A stretch of DNA of 64,000 bases from CAVPCY01 sp963702525 (GTDB lineage: Bacteria; Actinomycetota; Coriobacteriia; Anaerosomatales; PHET01). The position numbers and the translations under genes were made by a program. The notes beneath the pieces are model-generated. The model had not been told where the DNA came from and made no database searches. It saw only the letters and a program-made list of their open reading frames with translations. Of this stretch, positions 9,975-17,707 are shown in pieces. The stretch spans positions 1 through 64,000 of the forward strand of contig CAVPCY010000021.1 of assembly GCA_963702525.1 (NCBI GenBank), read 5' to 3'. Numbering within the stretch: the first letter of the stretch is position 1; every line of letters begins with the position of its first letter.

Positions 9975-10206
9975 GGTGGCCCCGCAGCGCGCGCAGTAGA
10001 CGGCCTGCGCCTCCCGTGCGATCGTTGCGCCGGTGCATCGCAGCGACCAGCCCCGAAGCGATCATCTCGTCGACCGCGGCTTCCGGAATGCGCGTCACGC
10101 GTTCGGACAGCCGCACGTGTTCGAGTCTGCCCTGCTCGAGCCACAGGTAGACCGTTCTGGGCGACACGGACAGTCTCTGCGCGGCCTGCTTTGGGGTGAG
10201 CAACAT
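9961..10206 (-). CDS. Excisionase/MerR-type helix-turn-helix protein, probably the N-terminus of the MNT protein
   Basis: The ATG at 10206 has GGAGGTG 7 bases upstream and starts MLLTPKQAAQRLSVSPRTVY, a clear HTH_17/excisionase DNA-binding domain (LEQGRLEHVRLSERVTRIPE follows). After IASGLVAA this frame turns arginine-rich and ends at 9961, overlapping the nucleotidyltransferase start. The neighbouring frame supplies a more natural continuation (ATIAREAQAVYCARCG) straight into the MNT domain. I therefore suspect one protein HTH - CxxC segment - MNT at 9659-10206 broken by a frameshift near 10035. A DNA-binding antitoxin would autoregulate this operon. The alternative is a separate small regulator. 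Confidence 0.6.
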   Translation of the reverse strand: MLLTPKQAAQRLSVSPRTVYLWLEQGRLEHVRLSERVTRIPEAAVDEMIASGLVAAMHRRNDRTGGAGRLLRALRGHRERR

Positions 10207-10301
10207 CGCCTGACACCTCCGCACCCGATTCTATCATGTTGCGCGCGCTTCTTGCGCTTAATGCGCTTGTTGCACTTGCGCCTCGCGAGTACCCGCATCA
10301 G
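10207..10301 (-). promoter_or_regulatory. Promoter/operator region of the HTH-MNT-HepT operon
   Basis: The stretch upstream of the HTH start is AT-richer than its surroundings and is built of repeated TTGCGC/TGCGC units (10240-10282), including GCGCTTAATGCGC, a GCGC-N5-GCGC dyad. Such short repeats next to a DNA-binding antitoxin often serve as the autoregulatory operator. Inferred from position and repeat structure only. Confidence 0.35.
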
Positions 10302-10327
10302 AGAAGGGCGCCCGAAGGCGCCCTTCT
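10302..10327 (-). terminator. Stem-loop after hemB with a UUCG tetraloop
   Basis: Perfect 11-base stem (AGAAGGGCGCC / GGCGCCCTTCT) closed, on the minus-strand RNA, by a C(UUCG)G tetraloop, one of the most stable RNA hairpins. It lies 24 bases beyond the hemB stop. No long U tract follows, as is common in high-GC actinobacteria. The complementary strand forms a CGAA loop, and the hairpin also separates hemB from the TA operon. Confidence 0.75.
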
Positions 10328-10350
10328 GAAGCCTCGCTGTCCCGCTCGGA

Positions 10351-11329
10351 CTACTTGGCGAGCCACCTCGCAGCGTCCTTCGCGTGGTACGTGAGGATCA
10401 GGTCGGCCCCGGCGCGCTTGAAGCCGAGCAGCGTCTCGAGGACCACCCGCTCCTCGTCGATCATGTCGGCGGCCGCGGCGGCCTTCACCATCGCGTACTC
10501 GCCCGAGACGTTGTAGGCGACGGTCGGGTAGCCGAACTCGGTCTTCACGCGGTAGATCATGTCCATGTACGCCAGCGCCGGCTTGACCATGACCAGGTCG
10601 GCGCCCTCGGCGATGTCCAGACTCGCCTCGCGGATGCCCTCCTCGGCGTTGGCCGGGTCCATCTGGTACTGCTTGCGATCGCCGAACTGCGGCGTCGAGT
10701 CGGCGGCCTCGCGGAACGGCCCGTAGTACCCGCTCGCGTACTTGACGGAGTACGCCATGATCGGGATGTTCTCGAAGCCCGCCTCGTCGAGCGCCTCGCG
10801 GATAGCCGCCACTCGGCCGTCCATCATGTCGCTGGGCGCGACCATGTCGGCACCCGCCTCGGCATGCGTCACGGCCTCGCGGGCGAGCAGCTCGAGGGTG
10901 GCGTCGTTGATGACGCAGCCGCCTTCGTCGAGCACGCCGCAGTGGCCGTGATCGGTGTACTCGCACATGCACACATCGGTGATGACGTAGAACTCGGGGT
11001 CGTGCGCCTTGATGGCGCGGATCGCCTCTTGCACGATGCCGTGCTCGTCGTACGCCTCGCTACCCACCGCGTCCTTCGCGCTGGGCAGACCGAACAGGAT
11101 GACGGCCGGGAATGCCGAGCTCCTGGAGCTCGTCGATCTCGGCGGGCAGCTGATCGAGCGAGATCTGGAACACGCCCGGCATGGTCGAGACCTCGTCACG
11201 AAGCCCCGTGCCCGGCTTCACGAACAGCGGGTAGATGAGGTCGACCGGCGAGAGCGACGTCTCGCGCACCATCGCGCGGATCGTCTCGTTGGCCCGCAGT
11301 CGGCGCGGGCGATAGATCGGGAACTGCAT
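10351..11329 (-). CDS. hemB: Porphobilinogen synthase (delta-aminolevulinic acid dehydratase)
   Basis: Condenses two 5-aminolevulinates to porphobilinogen. Starts MQFPIYRPRRLRANETIRAM; after a frameshift near 11110 it continues AVILFGLPSAKDAVGSEAYD. The cysteine-type zinc site is present (DVCMCEYTDHGHCG). Both active-site lysines are visible, in MAYSVKYASGYYGPF and in LVMVKPALAY. About 326 residues, the family length. It follows a small membrane protein gene by 9 bases and ends the group tRNA-Ala - small ORF - hemB; hemD, hemC and hemA lie upstream on the same strand. Confidence 0.95.
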
Positions 11330-11338
11330 TGCGTGCTC

Positions 11339-11626
11339 CTACTCGACGAACTCGTCTACCGAGACACCCTTGCTGTCGGGCTTGGCTGCCTCGACGGCCT
11401 TGGTCTCCTTGCCGGCGCCGGCTTCCTCGGCCTTGCGCAGCTTGCCGCTCTTGCCAACGCCCATCTGGTAGTTCACCCAGCGCTTGTACTGCACGACGGC
11501 ATACGCGAGCAGCACGATCATCGCGAGCCAGTAGATGATCTGGGCGACGAAGGCGACGACCTGCCCATACTGCATGATCCATCCGTAGAAGCCGCTAGGC
11601 TGCTCGCTGACGAGTGTTGGGTCCAT
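11339..11626 (-). CDS. Small single-span membrane protein upstream of hemB
   Basis: 95 residues, intact. ATG at 11626 is preceded by AAAGGAA. Residues about 22-46 form one membrane helix (VAFVAQIIYWLAMIVLLAYA), followed by QYKRWVNYQMG and a charged Lys/Glu/Ala-rich cytoplasmic tail ending VSVDEFVE. It is 9 bases upstream of hemB and probably cotranscribed. No family recognised; its place among heme genes could mean a membrane scaffold, but nothing in the sequence shows this. Confidence 0.65.
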   Translation of the reverse strand: MDPTLVSEQPSGFYGWIMQYGQVVAFVAQIIYWLAMIVLLAYAVVQYKRWVNYQMGVGKSGKLRKAEEAGAGKETKAVEAAKPDSKGVSVDEFVE

Positions 11627-11673
11627 GTGGCGGTTCCTTTCGATCGTGGTGCGACTGCCAGTGCATCAAGCAG

Positions 11674-11707
11674 TCGGGGCGGCCTGTGATGGTCACAGCC
11701 GCCCCGA
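11674..11707 (-). terminator. Strong stem-loop downstream of tRNA-Ala
   Basis: TCGGGGCGG and TCACAG arms pair with CTGTGA and CCGCCCCGA around a 3-base loop, a 15-base stem with one bulged C. It starts 12 bases past the CCA end of the tRNA and is likely the tRNA terminator or a processing signal ahead of the small ORF and hemB. No U tract follows. Confidence 0.65.
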
Positions 11708-11719
11708 CATTCTACCCGT

Positions 11720-11795
11720 TGGTGGAGACGAGCGGATTCGAACCGCCGACCTCTGCCGTGCGAAGGCAGCGCTCTCCCAACTGAGCCACGTCCCC
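11720..11795 (-). tRNA. tRNA-Ala (anticodon CGC)
   Basis: 76-base cloverleaf. The acceptor stem GGGGACG pairs with CGTCTCC (one G-U), the D arm contains GCTCAGTTGGGAGAGC, the anticodon stem is CTGCC/GGCAG with loop TTCGCAC (anticodon CGC, reading GCG), the T arm contains GGTTCGAATCC, and the 3' end ACCA carries an encoded CCA. The G/C-rich D and anticodon arms match bacterial alanine tRNAs. Confidence 0.97.
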
Positions 11796-11841
11796 ACAAG
11801 TACGTCCGCAGCGCCCGCGAGGGCCCCGCAGAGCGAAGGAT

Positions 11842-11870
11842 ATGATGTCAGGCAGGGGTGTCAGTGTCAA
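11842..11870 (-). promoter_or_regulatory. Promoter for tRNA-Ala
   Basis: A perfect -35 TTGACA (11865-11870) is followed after 17 bases by CATCAT (11842-11847) as -10. It sits right at the 3' end of hemD and about 47 bases before the tRNA 5' end. It lets the tRNA, and perhaps hemB beyond it, be transcribed independently of the hemA-hemC-hemD unit. Confidence 0.65.
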
Positions 11871-12693
11871 TTACGAGGTCTCCACGGCACCGGCCGCATA
11901 GTAGGCACTCCGGAGCGCCGCCAGTTCGGTCACGGAGCTACTCTCGGGCTCCACCGCCACCTCGTGTCCTGCCGCTCGAATGGCCGCGCTCGTGACCGGC
12001 CCGATCGAGGCCAGAACCATGCCGCGCAGGACCTGAGTCCGCATCGAGCCCCGCAGTCTCGAGCATCGCGCGGAAGTTGCGAAATGTCGATGGGCTCGTG
12101 AACATCGCGGCATCGACGGTCGCTTCGACGCAGCCTGTCGAACACGTGCGGCTCCGGTTCCCCAGGAACGGTCTGGTAGACCGGCGCGATGTCCACGGTG
12201 GCGCCCCACGCAGCGTAGCGTCTCCGGGAGCACCTCGCGCGCCTCAAGAGCGCGAGGGATCAGCACCTGGGACCCCTCGACTGATCCCCTGCTCCTCGAA
12301 CTCCGCGATGAGTCCCTCGGCACGTGAAGTCTCGGCGGTACGAGGTGGGGCATCGATGCCGTACGAGCGAGAGCGCTTTGGCCGTCGCGCTGCCGACTAC
12401 CGCGAACGCACGGCTCGGCAACCGCATCGGCGTCCACACCGTGGTACTCGAGGCGCTCGAAGAACGACCGCACCGCGTTCGCCGAGGTCAGGACGATCCA
12501 GTGATACCGATCCAGCTTCCCGATAGCCTCGTCGGCAGGGCCCCAGTCCGGCGGGTCCACCGTCGCGATGACCGGAAACGCCAGCACCTCGGCTCCGAGC
12601 GCCTCGAAGCGGCTCAACAAGCGCTGCTGCTGCTCGGCAGGCACGCGTCACGATGACAGAGCGCCCGGCGAGGGGCGCTCCGGAGTCCTGCAA
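11871..12693 (-). CDS. hemD: Uroporphyrinogen-III synthase, heavily frameshifted
   Basis: Closes hydroxymethylbilane to uroporphyrinogen III, the branch point to siroheme. The pieces found in order are APLAGRSVIVTRA at the start, LLSRFEALGAEVLAFPVI, DRYHWIVLTSANAVRSFFER (the family's typical LTSxNAV motif), and near the end MVLASIGPVTSAAIRAAGHE and VAVEPESSSVTELAA. They lie in different frames, with at least four frame changes between 12050 and 12640. Identity also rests on position: directly after hemC in the order hemA-hemC-hemD. About 274 residues if repaired, the normal size. Confidence 0.85.
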
Positions 12694-12721
12694 GTGGGTG
12701 TCGGTACCTGAGGCTCACGCG

Positions 12722-13688
12722 TCAGGTCTTGAGCAGCCCGTCGACGCCGTCGGCGGCCGCCGCGGCCCTCACAGCAGCAAGAATCTCGCTGGCGCCCTTC
12801 TCGTTCAGTGCGGCCACCATGCGCTCGCCCAGCTCGACCGGGTCGTCGACCGAGCCCTCGAGGTAGTCGCGGACGATCGACGTCGCCCTCGACCGAGCCC
12901 ACGAGCCCGTCCATCACGAGCTTGTCGCCTTCGATGCGCGCATACGCACCGATCGGCACCTGGCAGCCGCCCTCGAGCTTGCGCATGACCACGCGCTCGG
13001 CGGTGACGCAGGTGAACGTCTCGGCGTGGTTGATCTTGGCCATGACGTCGACCATGAACTCGTCGCCCTCGCGGATCTCGATGCCGATGGCGCCCTGGCC
13101 GACCGCCGAGACCATCTGCGAGGTGGGGATGTAGCCGGTGATGCGGTCCGCCCAGCCCATGCGGGTGATTCCCGCGGACGCGAGGATGACGATGTCGACC
13201 TCTCCGTCCTCGGCCTTGCGCATCCGGGTGTCGAGGTTGCCGCGCACGTCGACGATGTTCACGTCGGGGCGAAGCGCGCGCACCTGCGCCACGCGCCGCA
13301 GCGAGCTCGTGCCCACGCGGCCGCCCTCGGGCAGCGACACGAGGTCGTAGCCGGCGCCGGACACGAGCGCATCGCGCGGGTCTACGCGAGCGGGCATCGC
13401 GGCGATGTAGAGGCCCTCGGGCAGCTCGGTAGGAACGTCCTTCATCGAGTGCACGCACAGATCGACCGTGCCGGCGGCGAGCTCGACCTCGAGCTCCTTG
13501 GTGAACAGCCCCTTGCCGCCCACCTTGGCCAGCGGTACGTCGAGGATCTTGTCGCCGGTCGTCTTGATGATCTTCAACTCAACAGGAAGGCCGGTGATCT
13601 CTTCCACCAGCCCCTTGATGTAGTTCGATTGCCACAGAGCGAGCTTGCTGCCCCGGGTACCTATGACGAGCTTATCGCGGTCAGACAC
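12722..13688 (-). CDS. hemC: Hydroxymethylbilane synthase (porphobilinogen deaminase)
   Basis: Polymerises four porphobilinogens on a dipyrromethane cofactor. Starts DRDKLVIGTRGSKLALWQS; other motifs are DLCVHSMKDVPTE, RVGTSSLRRVAQ, VDVRGNLDTRMRK and AVGQGAIGIE. The cofactor cysteine is C242 in KLEGGCQVPIGAYA. A frameshift near 12885 shifts the last third, which ends EILAAVRAAA...DGVDGLLKT with TGA at 12722. The GTG start at 13688 overlaps the end of hemA by 8 bases, so the two are coupled. About 321 residues. Confidence 0.95.
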
Positions 13689-15054
13689 CTATCGAGTCCC
13701 CCATCTCCTTCTTGGTGGCGGCCGAGGACTTGTCTCCCCTGCCGAGAATGCTCTTGATCAGTCCAACGCCGTGAGGGCTCTTGCCTTCGGGGTTGTTGTC
13801 CAGACCGTACAGATACCGCGCGCTTTCGATGTGCTCGTAGCCGTCCTTCTCGCCGGCGACCTGCTTCAGGCGGGCGGTAGGACCGTGAAGCATCTTGTTC
13901 ACGATCGAGCACGTGAGCGCATCGACCGTCTTGAGCTCCTTCTCCGACAGGCCGCCCAAGCGCTTGAGCGCCTTCTCCAGCTCCTCGGCTCGGATGCTCT
14001 CGGCCTTGGCGCGGATCGCGGCGACCGTAGGCACGACCTCCATCGACTCGAGCCAGCGCTCGAACTCGGCGATCTCCTCGTCGATGATGACCTCGGCGCG
14101 CTCGGCCTCGACCATGCGCTCCTCGAGGTTGGCCGAGACCACGCCGTTCAGGTCGTCGATGTCGTAGAGGAACACGTCGCCGACTTGGGCGCATGCAGGG
14201 TCGATGTCGCGCGGCACGGCGATGTCGATCAGGAACAGCGGGTCGCGGCGGTGCCTGACCGCAGTCGCTACCCGGTCCTTGGTGATCACGTAGTGCGTCG
14301 CCGCGGTCGAGGAGATGACGATGTCGGCCTCGGCCATGCGGTCGAACAGGTCGTCGTAGCGGATCGCCTCGCCCTCGAACTTCTCGGCGAGCTCGGCCGC
14401 GCGCTCGTAGGTGCGGTTCGCCACGAGCACGCTGCGCACGCCGTTGCTCACGAGGTGCTTGGCGGTCAGCTCGCTCATCTTGCCGGCGCCAAGGATCAGC
14501 ACGCAGCGGCCCTCGAGGTTCTCGAAGACGCGCTTGGCGAGCTCGACGGCAGCGTAGCTGATCGACACCGCGTTCTCGCCGATGTCGGTCTCGGTGCGCA
14601 CGCGCTTGCCCACCTCGAAGCTCTGGCGGAACAGCTTGTTGAAGACACGGCCGCACGAGCCGTTCGAGAAGGCGTGGTCGTAGGCCTCTTTGACCTGGCC
14701 GAGGATCTGCGCCTCGCCGAGCACCATCGAGTCGAGCGAAGCGACGACGCGGAACAGATGCTTCACCACGGCTTCGCCCTGCGAGATGTAGAGGTAGCGA
14801 ACGAGCTCGTGGCGATCGAGGTCGTGATAGTCGGCGATGAAGTCGATGACGGCTTCGGGGCCGTCGAAGCCGGACGCGGTGACCGCATAGATCTCGGTGC
14901 GGTTGCACGTCGAGACGATGACCGCCTCTGCCACCGCGTCCATCTCCGTGAGCCGCCTCAGCGCATCCGGCTGCAGGTGCGCAGGGAACGTGAGCTTCTC
15001 ACGTATCTCGACCGGGGCGGTCTTATGGCTCAAACCGACGAGAGTCAGGTGCAT
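13681..15054 (-). CDS. hemA: Glutamyl-tRNA reductase
   Basis: NADPH-dependent first enzyme of the C5 route to 5-aminolevulinate. 457 residues, intact. The catalytic cysteine is C50 in VIVSTCNRTEIYA; SLDSMVLGEAQILGQVKEAY and the nucleotide-binding VLILGAGKMSELTAKHL follow; the C-terminal dimerisation region contains ALTCSIVNKMLHGP. I chose ATG 15054 (MHLTLVGLSHKTAPVEIRE) because family members begin there; 22 codons upstream in frame are not conserved-looking. It heads the hemA-hemC-hemD unit behind a 167-base leader with a promoter at 15228-15257 and a large hairpin, suggesting heme synthesis is controlled here. Confidence 0.96.
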   Translation of the reverse strand: MHLTLVGLSHKTAPVEIREKLTFPAHLQPDALRRLTEMDAVAEAVIVSTCNRTEIYAVTASGFDGPEAVIDFIADYHDLDRHELVRYLYISQGEAVVKHLFRVVASLDSMVLGEAQILGQVKEAYDHAFSNGSCGRVFNKLFRQSFEVGKRVRTETDIGENAVSISYAAVELAKRVFENLEGRCVLILGAGKMSELTAKHLVSNGVRSVLVANRTYERAAELAEKFEGEAIRYDDLFDRMAEADIVISSTAATHYVITKDRVATAVRHRRDPLFLIDIAVPRDIDPACAQVGDVFLYDIDDLNGVVSANLEERMVEAERAEVIIDEEIAEFERWLESMEVVPTVAAIRAKAESIRAEELEKALKRLGGLSEKELKTVDALTCSIVNKMLHGPTARLKQVAGEKDGYEHIESARYLYGLDNNPEGKSPHGVGLIKSILGRGDKSSAATKKEMGDSIGV

Positions 15055-15125
15055 GTCTGCTTTGCTCGCCTCGCCACGTTCTATAGGTTCGCCGCCTGTT
15101 CGCAGGCGACGCTCGGACACAGAAG

Positions 15126-15179
15126 CGCCCTCGCAGGAGCGGTGCGTTGTTGTTCAGGCAAGCAGGCCCTGCGAGGGCG
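15126..15179 (-). promoter_or_regulatory. Hairpin in the hemA leader
   Basis: A perfect 12-base inverted repeat (CGCCCTCGCAGG / CCTGCGAGGGCG) encloses a 30-base loop that contains a second, inverted copy of the promoter-proximal box (GTTCAGGCAA on the plus strand, 15152-15161). In the hemA transcript the box at the 5' end (15212-15221) could pair with this copy over 10 bases, in competition with the hairpin. That is a possible two-state leader. No coding region or known riboswitch signature is visible. Confidence 0.5.
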
Positions 15180-15210
15180 ATATCAAACGCGATATGTCGC
15201 ACCACTGCGC

Positions 15211-15257
15211 GTTGCCTGAACGCTCGGATTCTACCATCTGCAGGCCTGCTGGAGCAA
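15211..15257 (-). promoter_or_regulatory. hemA promoter with conserved downstream box
   Basis: -35 TTGCTC (15252-15257), 18-base spacer, -10 TAGAAT (15228-15233), then CCGAGCGTTCAGGCAA reaching past the likely start of transcription. The same layout with nearly the same bases is found ahead of ccmE at 22977-23022, so the GTTCAGGCAA box is a good candidate for a shared operator. Confidence 0.65.
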
Positions 15258-15325
15258 TCCGAGGAGCCCCTTCCCAGTAGCTTCCAATGAAGCGAGAAGG
15301 ATGCCAGCCAGGCCGTTAACCATCA

Positions 15326-16147
15326 TTAGCGCTGCAGGTTAGAACGGTTAGCCTTCCTCACATCGCTGTCGACGATCGAGTAGAAGACCTCCGGCAGCAG
15401 GCCCTTGAGGCGGAAGTAGAACGCCGAGAGCGCGTCAGGAATCACGAGGTAGTTCCCGCGATCGACCGCCTTGACGATGGCAGCGGCGACCTTGTCGGCG
15501 GGAATCGGCTTGATGTTGCCCGCGATCACGTGGGTCGCGTGCGGGCGCAAGGTGTGCTCGAAGTCGAGTGCCGGGGTCTTGGTGTCAGGCGGGCAGACCA
15601 CCGACACGCGCACCCCGGCGGGCTTCATCTCGAAGCGAAGCGCCTCGGTGAATCCCATGACCGCGTACTTCGATGCCGAGTAGCCCGTGTAGCCGTAGAT
15701 GCCCAAGTAGCCGGCGACCGACGAGACGTTCACGATGTGCCCGCGACCCCGATCGACCATGCCCGGCGCGACCGCGCGACAGGGGTTCACCACGCTCCAG
15801 AAGCCGCAGTCGATGTTGACCTCGAAGTGCTCGAACGGCATGTTCACGAACTCGCCCGGGTAGATCACACCCGCCGAGTTCACGAGCACGTCGGGCACGA
15901 AGCCCTCGGCCGCGAGCTCGTCGAAGGCCAGCTGCGTCGCCGCCAGGTCGGAGAGGTCCGTGCTTCGGAATGCGACCCTCTGCTCCTTCGACACCGCAGC
16001 GTCGCGAATCTCGGCGACGGCACGCCCGAGTCTCGCGGCATCACGCGCGACGATCGCGACGTCGCAGCCCTTCTGGGCGAACGCCTTGGCGGTGGACAGG
16101 CCGATGCCGCTGCTCCCACCCGTGACGATGACGCACGTTCGACCCAC
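15326..16147 (-). CDS. Short-chain dehydrogenase, 3-ketodihydrosphingosine-reductase-like
   Basis: 273-residue intact SDR. The NAD(P) motif is TGGSSGIG near residue 10, and the catalytic residues are S143, Y156 and K160 (YSASK). The later segment VVCPPDTKTPALDFE resembles the PPDTxTPG motif of 3-ketodihydrosphingosine reductases, so it may act on a lipid-like ketone. A general SDR role is equally possible. GTG start at 16147 overlaps the stop of the SirC-like gene by one base. It lies in the heme/cytochrome cluster between hemA and the SirC-like gene, but no heme role is known for this family. Confidence 0.7.
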   Translation of the reverse strand: MGRTCVIVTGGSSGIGLSTAKAFAQKGCDVAIVARDAARLGRAVAEIRDAAVSKEQRVAFRSTDLSDLAATQLAFDELAAEGFVPDVLVNSAGVIYPGEFVNMPFEHFEVNIDCGFWSVVNPCRAVAPGMVDRGRGHIVNVSSVAGYLGIYGYTGYSASKYAVMGFTEALRFEMKPAGVRVSVVCPPDTKTPALDFEHTLRPHATHVIAGNIKPIPADKVAAAIVKAVDRGNYLVIPDALSAFYFRLKGLLPEVFYSIVDSDVRKANRSNLQR

Positions 16148-16533
16148 TACGACTCCCCCTTGTCGGACTGACGTGGCTGCAGTGCGAAGGTCGACAGTGT
16201 CGGCGCCCCATCCACGTAGACGAGACAGCCTATCGCGCGCGCCTCAGCTGCGAATCCGGCCGTAACCTCATCGTCGGCCGAGAAGCACAGCGCCAGGTCG
16301 GCGCCCACCAGATCGCCGCGAACGTAGCCACGTGATTCGACGGCGATCTCGCCATCCGGGGTCGCGGCGAGATCGAACCCGCCCGATACGCCCGTGATGA
16401 CGGTGACCTGCGCCCCAGCCGAACGCAGGCGCTCGACCGCATCGGCACACGCCGCTCCGCTGCCCAGAACGACTGCTCGGCGGTCGCGCAGATCGAGAAG
16501 GACCGGCAGCGCGCGATACGAGTCGCCCGTCAT
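16147..16533 (-). CDS. SirC/MET8-like NAD-binding protein (precorrin-2 dehydrogenase domain)
   Basis: 128 residues, intact. Starts with LPVLLDLRDRRAVVLGSG followed by AERL-type residues AVERLRSAGAQVTVIT, matching the N-terminal NAD-binding domain of precorrin-2 dehydrogenases (SirC, CysG-N, Met8), which oxidise precorrin-2 to sirohydrochlorin. The protein is shorter than typical SirC (about 150-210 residues), so the C-terminal dimerisation part is missing or reduced. Siroheme is the precursor used by AhbD-type heme synthesis, so the location in the heme cluster fits. Activity of so short a form is uncertain. Confidence 0.65.
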   Translation of the reverse strand: MTGDSYRALPVLLDLRDRRAVVLGSGAACADAVERLRSAGAQVTVITGVSGGFDLAATPDGEIAVESRGYVRGDLVGADLALCFSADDEVTAGFAAEARAIGCLVYVDGAPTLSTFALQPRQSDKGES

Positions 16534-16542
16534 CTGCGGGTG

Positions 16543-17388
16543 CTAGAGGCCGAAGATGTGGAACCCGACGGGCAGCGTGCGCGCCAGGATGGCGAGGATC
16601 ACCACGAACATGGCGCCCCACACCGAGATCCATGCGGCCACCCTGCTCGAGACCTCGGCGCGGTAGACCACGGCGAGATAGGCGGCGAACGTGAACAGCA
16701 CCACGCCCGACATCATGATGCGCGGATCGAGCCACCAGCCCTGCACGTCCACCTGAACGGCGCGCACGATGCCGAGGAGCAGGCCGGCGCAGTAGACCGG
16801 ATAGGCGAGCGCGATGGAGCGGCGGCCGACCGTCTGCAGAGCTGCGAGCGACGGCAGGCGCCGGACGAACTTGTTCGTCTTGTGTCGCTTGAGTTGGGAG
16901 CCCTGATAGAGGTAGAGCCCGTTGGACACGGCCCCGAAGATGAACCCCGCGTTCGCGAACACGATGAGTGCCACGTGGAAGCCCACACGCCAGTTGGCAA
17001 GTTGAGCGGCGACGACCGGATCGCCAACGAGCGAGCCGCGCCCGGTCCCGCCCATCAGTTCGGCGGCGACCATGAGAAGCACCGCGACGGGAATCAGGAA
17101 TGCGCCGTACGCCCGGATGCGCAGGACGTGCTCCATCACGAAGTACAGCAGGACGAGCGCCCACGACGCCAAGACCAGCTGGTTGCTGCCCGTGAGCGGA
17201 GTGCCGTCGTTGGCGATCGAGTTGGCGCCGATGGCGAGCGTCTGGCAGATGAAGCCGGCGCCGGTCGCGAACCGCGCCCACCAGCTCACCTTCTGCCTGC
17301 GCAGGATGAACTGGTACGCGTAGAGGACCGTCGCCGCCACATACAGCGCGAACGAGAACCAGAAGAGGACTAGTGAGGCCTGCTCCAC
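16543..17388 (-). CDS. CcsA/ResC/HemX-family membrane protein
   Basis: 281 residues, intact, eight predicted helices. Start is GTG 17388 (VEQASLVLFWFSFALYVAAT). Motifs include GSNQLVLASWALVLLYFVME, FLIPVAVLLMVAAEL, FHVALIVFANAGFIFGAVSN and VQGWWLDPRIMMSG, placing it in the CcsA superfamily of heme-handling proteins. CcmC and CcmF, encoded just upstream, already belong to this superfamily. The protein may therefore be a HemX-like factor that tunes HemA levels, or a CcsA-type heme channel. It is separated from ccmD by about 100 bases. Confidence 0.75.
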   Translation of the reverse strand: MEQASLVLFWFSFALYVAATVLYAYQFILRRQKVSWWARFATGAGFICQTLAIGANSIANDGTPLTGSNQLVLASWALVLLYFVMEHVLRIRAYGAFLIPVAVLLMVAAELMGGTGRGSLVGDPVVAAQLANWRVGFHVALIVFANAGFIFGAVSNGLYLYQGSQLKRHKTNKFVRRLPSLAALQTVGRRSIALAYPVYCAGLLLGIVRAVQVDVQGWWLDPRIMMSGVVLFTFAAYLAVVYRAEVSSRVAAWISVWGAMFVVILAILARTLPVGFHIFGL

Positions 17389-17491
17389 GTGAGCCGCATT
17401 CCCTTCGGCGCGATGACCCAGACTTCGGACGCGAGCGCGCCCGTGACACAAGTATACGGCTCACGCCTCCGCGTGAGCGGGCCGAACAGCG

Positions 17492-17686
17492 CTAGGCGGA
17501 CGTCGACTCGCCGCGCCGGGTGATCGACTGCTCGAGCACCTCGAGCTGCTTCTCGACCGCCGTCACTTTGCGCACGCCGTACGCCACGTACACGACGAAC
17601 CCGAGCCACAGCAGGAAGTACGCTGCGATGACGTACGGTGCGGCATCCAGTACCGTCTTGTAGATCTCGACTAGGACGGGATCCAT
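17492..17686 (-). CDS. ccmD: CcmD-like small membrane protein
   Basis: 64 residues: one membrane helix (YVIAAYFLLWLGFVVYVAYG) followed by RKVTAVEKQLEVLEQSITRR, the pattern of CcmD. CcmD holds the CcmABC transporter to holo-CcmE and helps heme release. It follows ccmC by 21 bases on the same strand. The identification rests on size, topology and place in the ccm cluster, since CcmD is poorly conserved. Confidence 0.8.
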   Translation of the reverse strand: MDPVLVEIYKTVLDAAPYVIAAYFLLWLGFVVYVAYGVRKVTAVEKQLEVLEQSITRRGESTSA

Positions 17687-17707
17687 CTGCTCCTCGCTTC
17701 CGTGAGA

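Noticed and set aside
11707..11717. A TAGAAT hexamer after tRNA-Ala as a promoter for hemB
   Set aside because: The matching -35 would fall inside the tRNA T arm at wrong spacing (22 bases), and a strong hairpin follows directly.
13645..15219. A 524-codon plus-strand open frame opposite hemA
   Set aside because: Mirror frame of intact hemA with no domain, no ribosome-binding site and biased composition.
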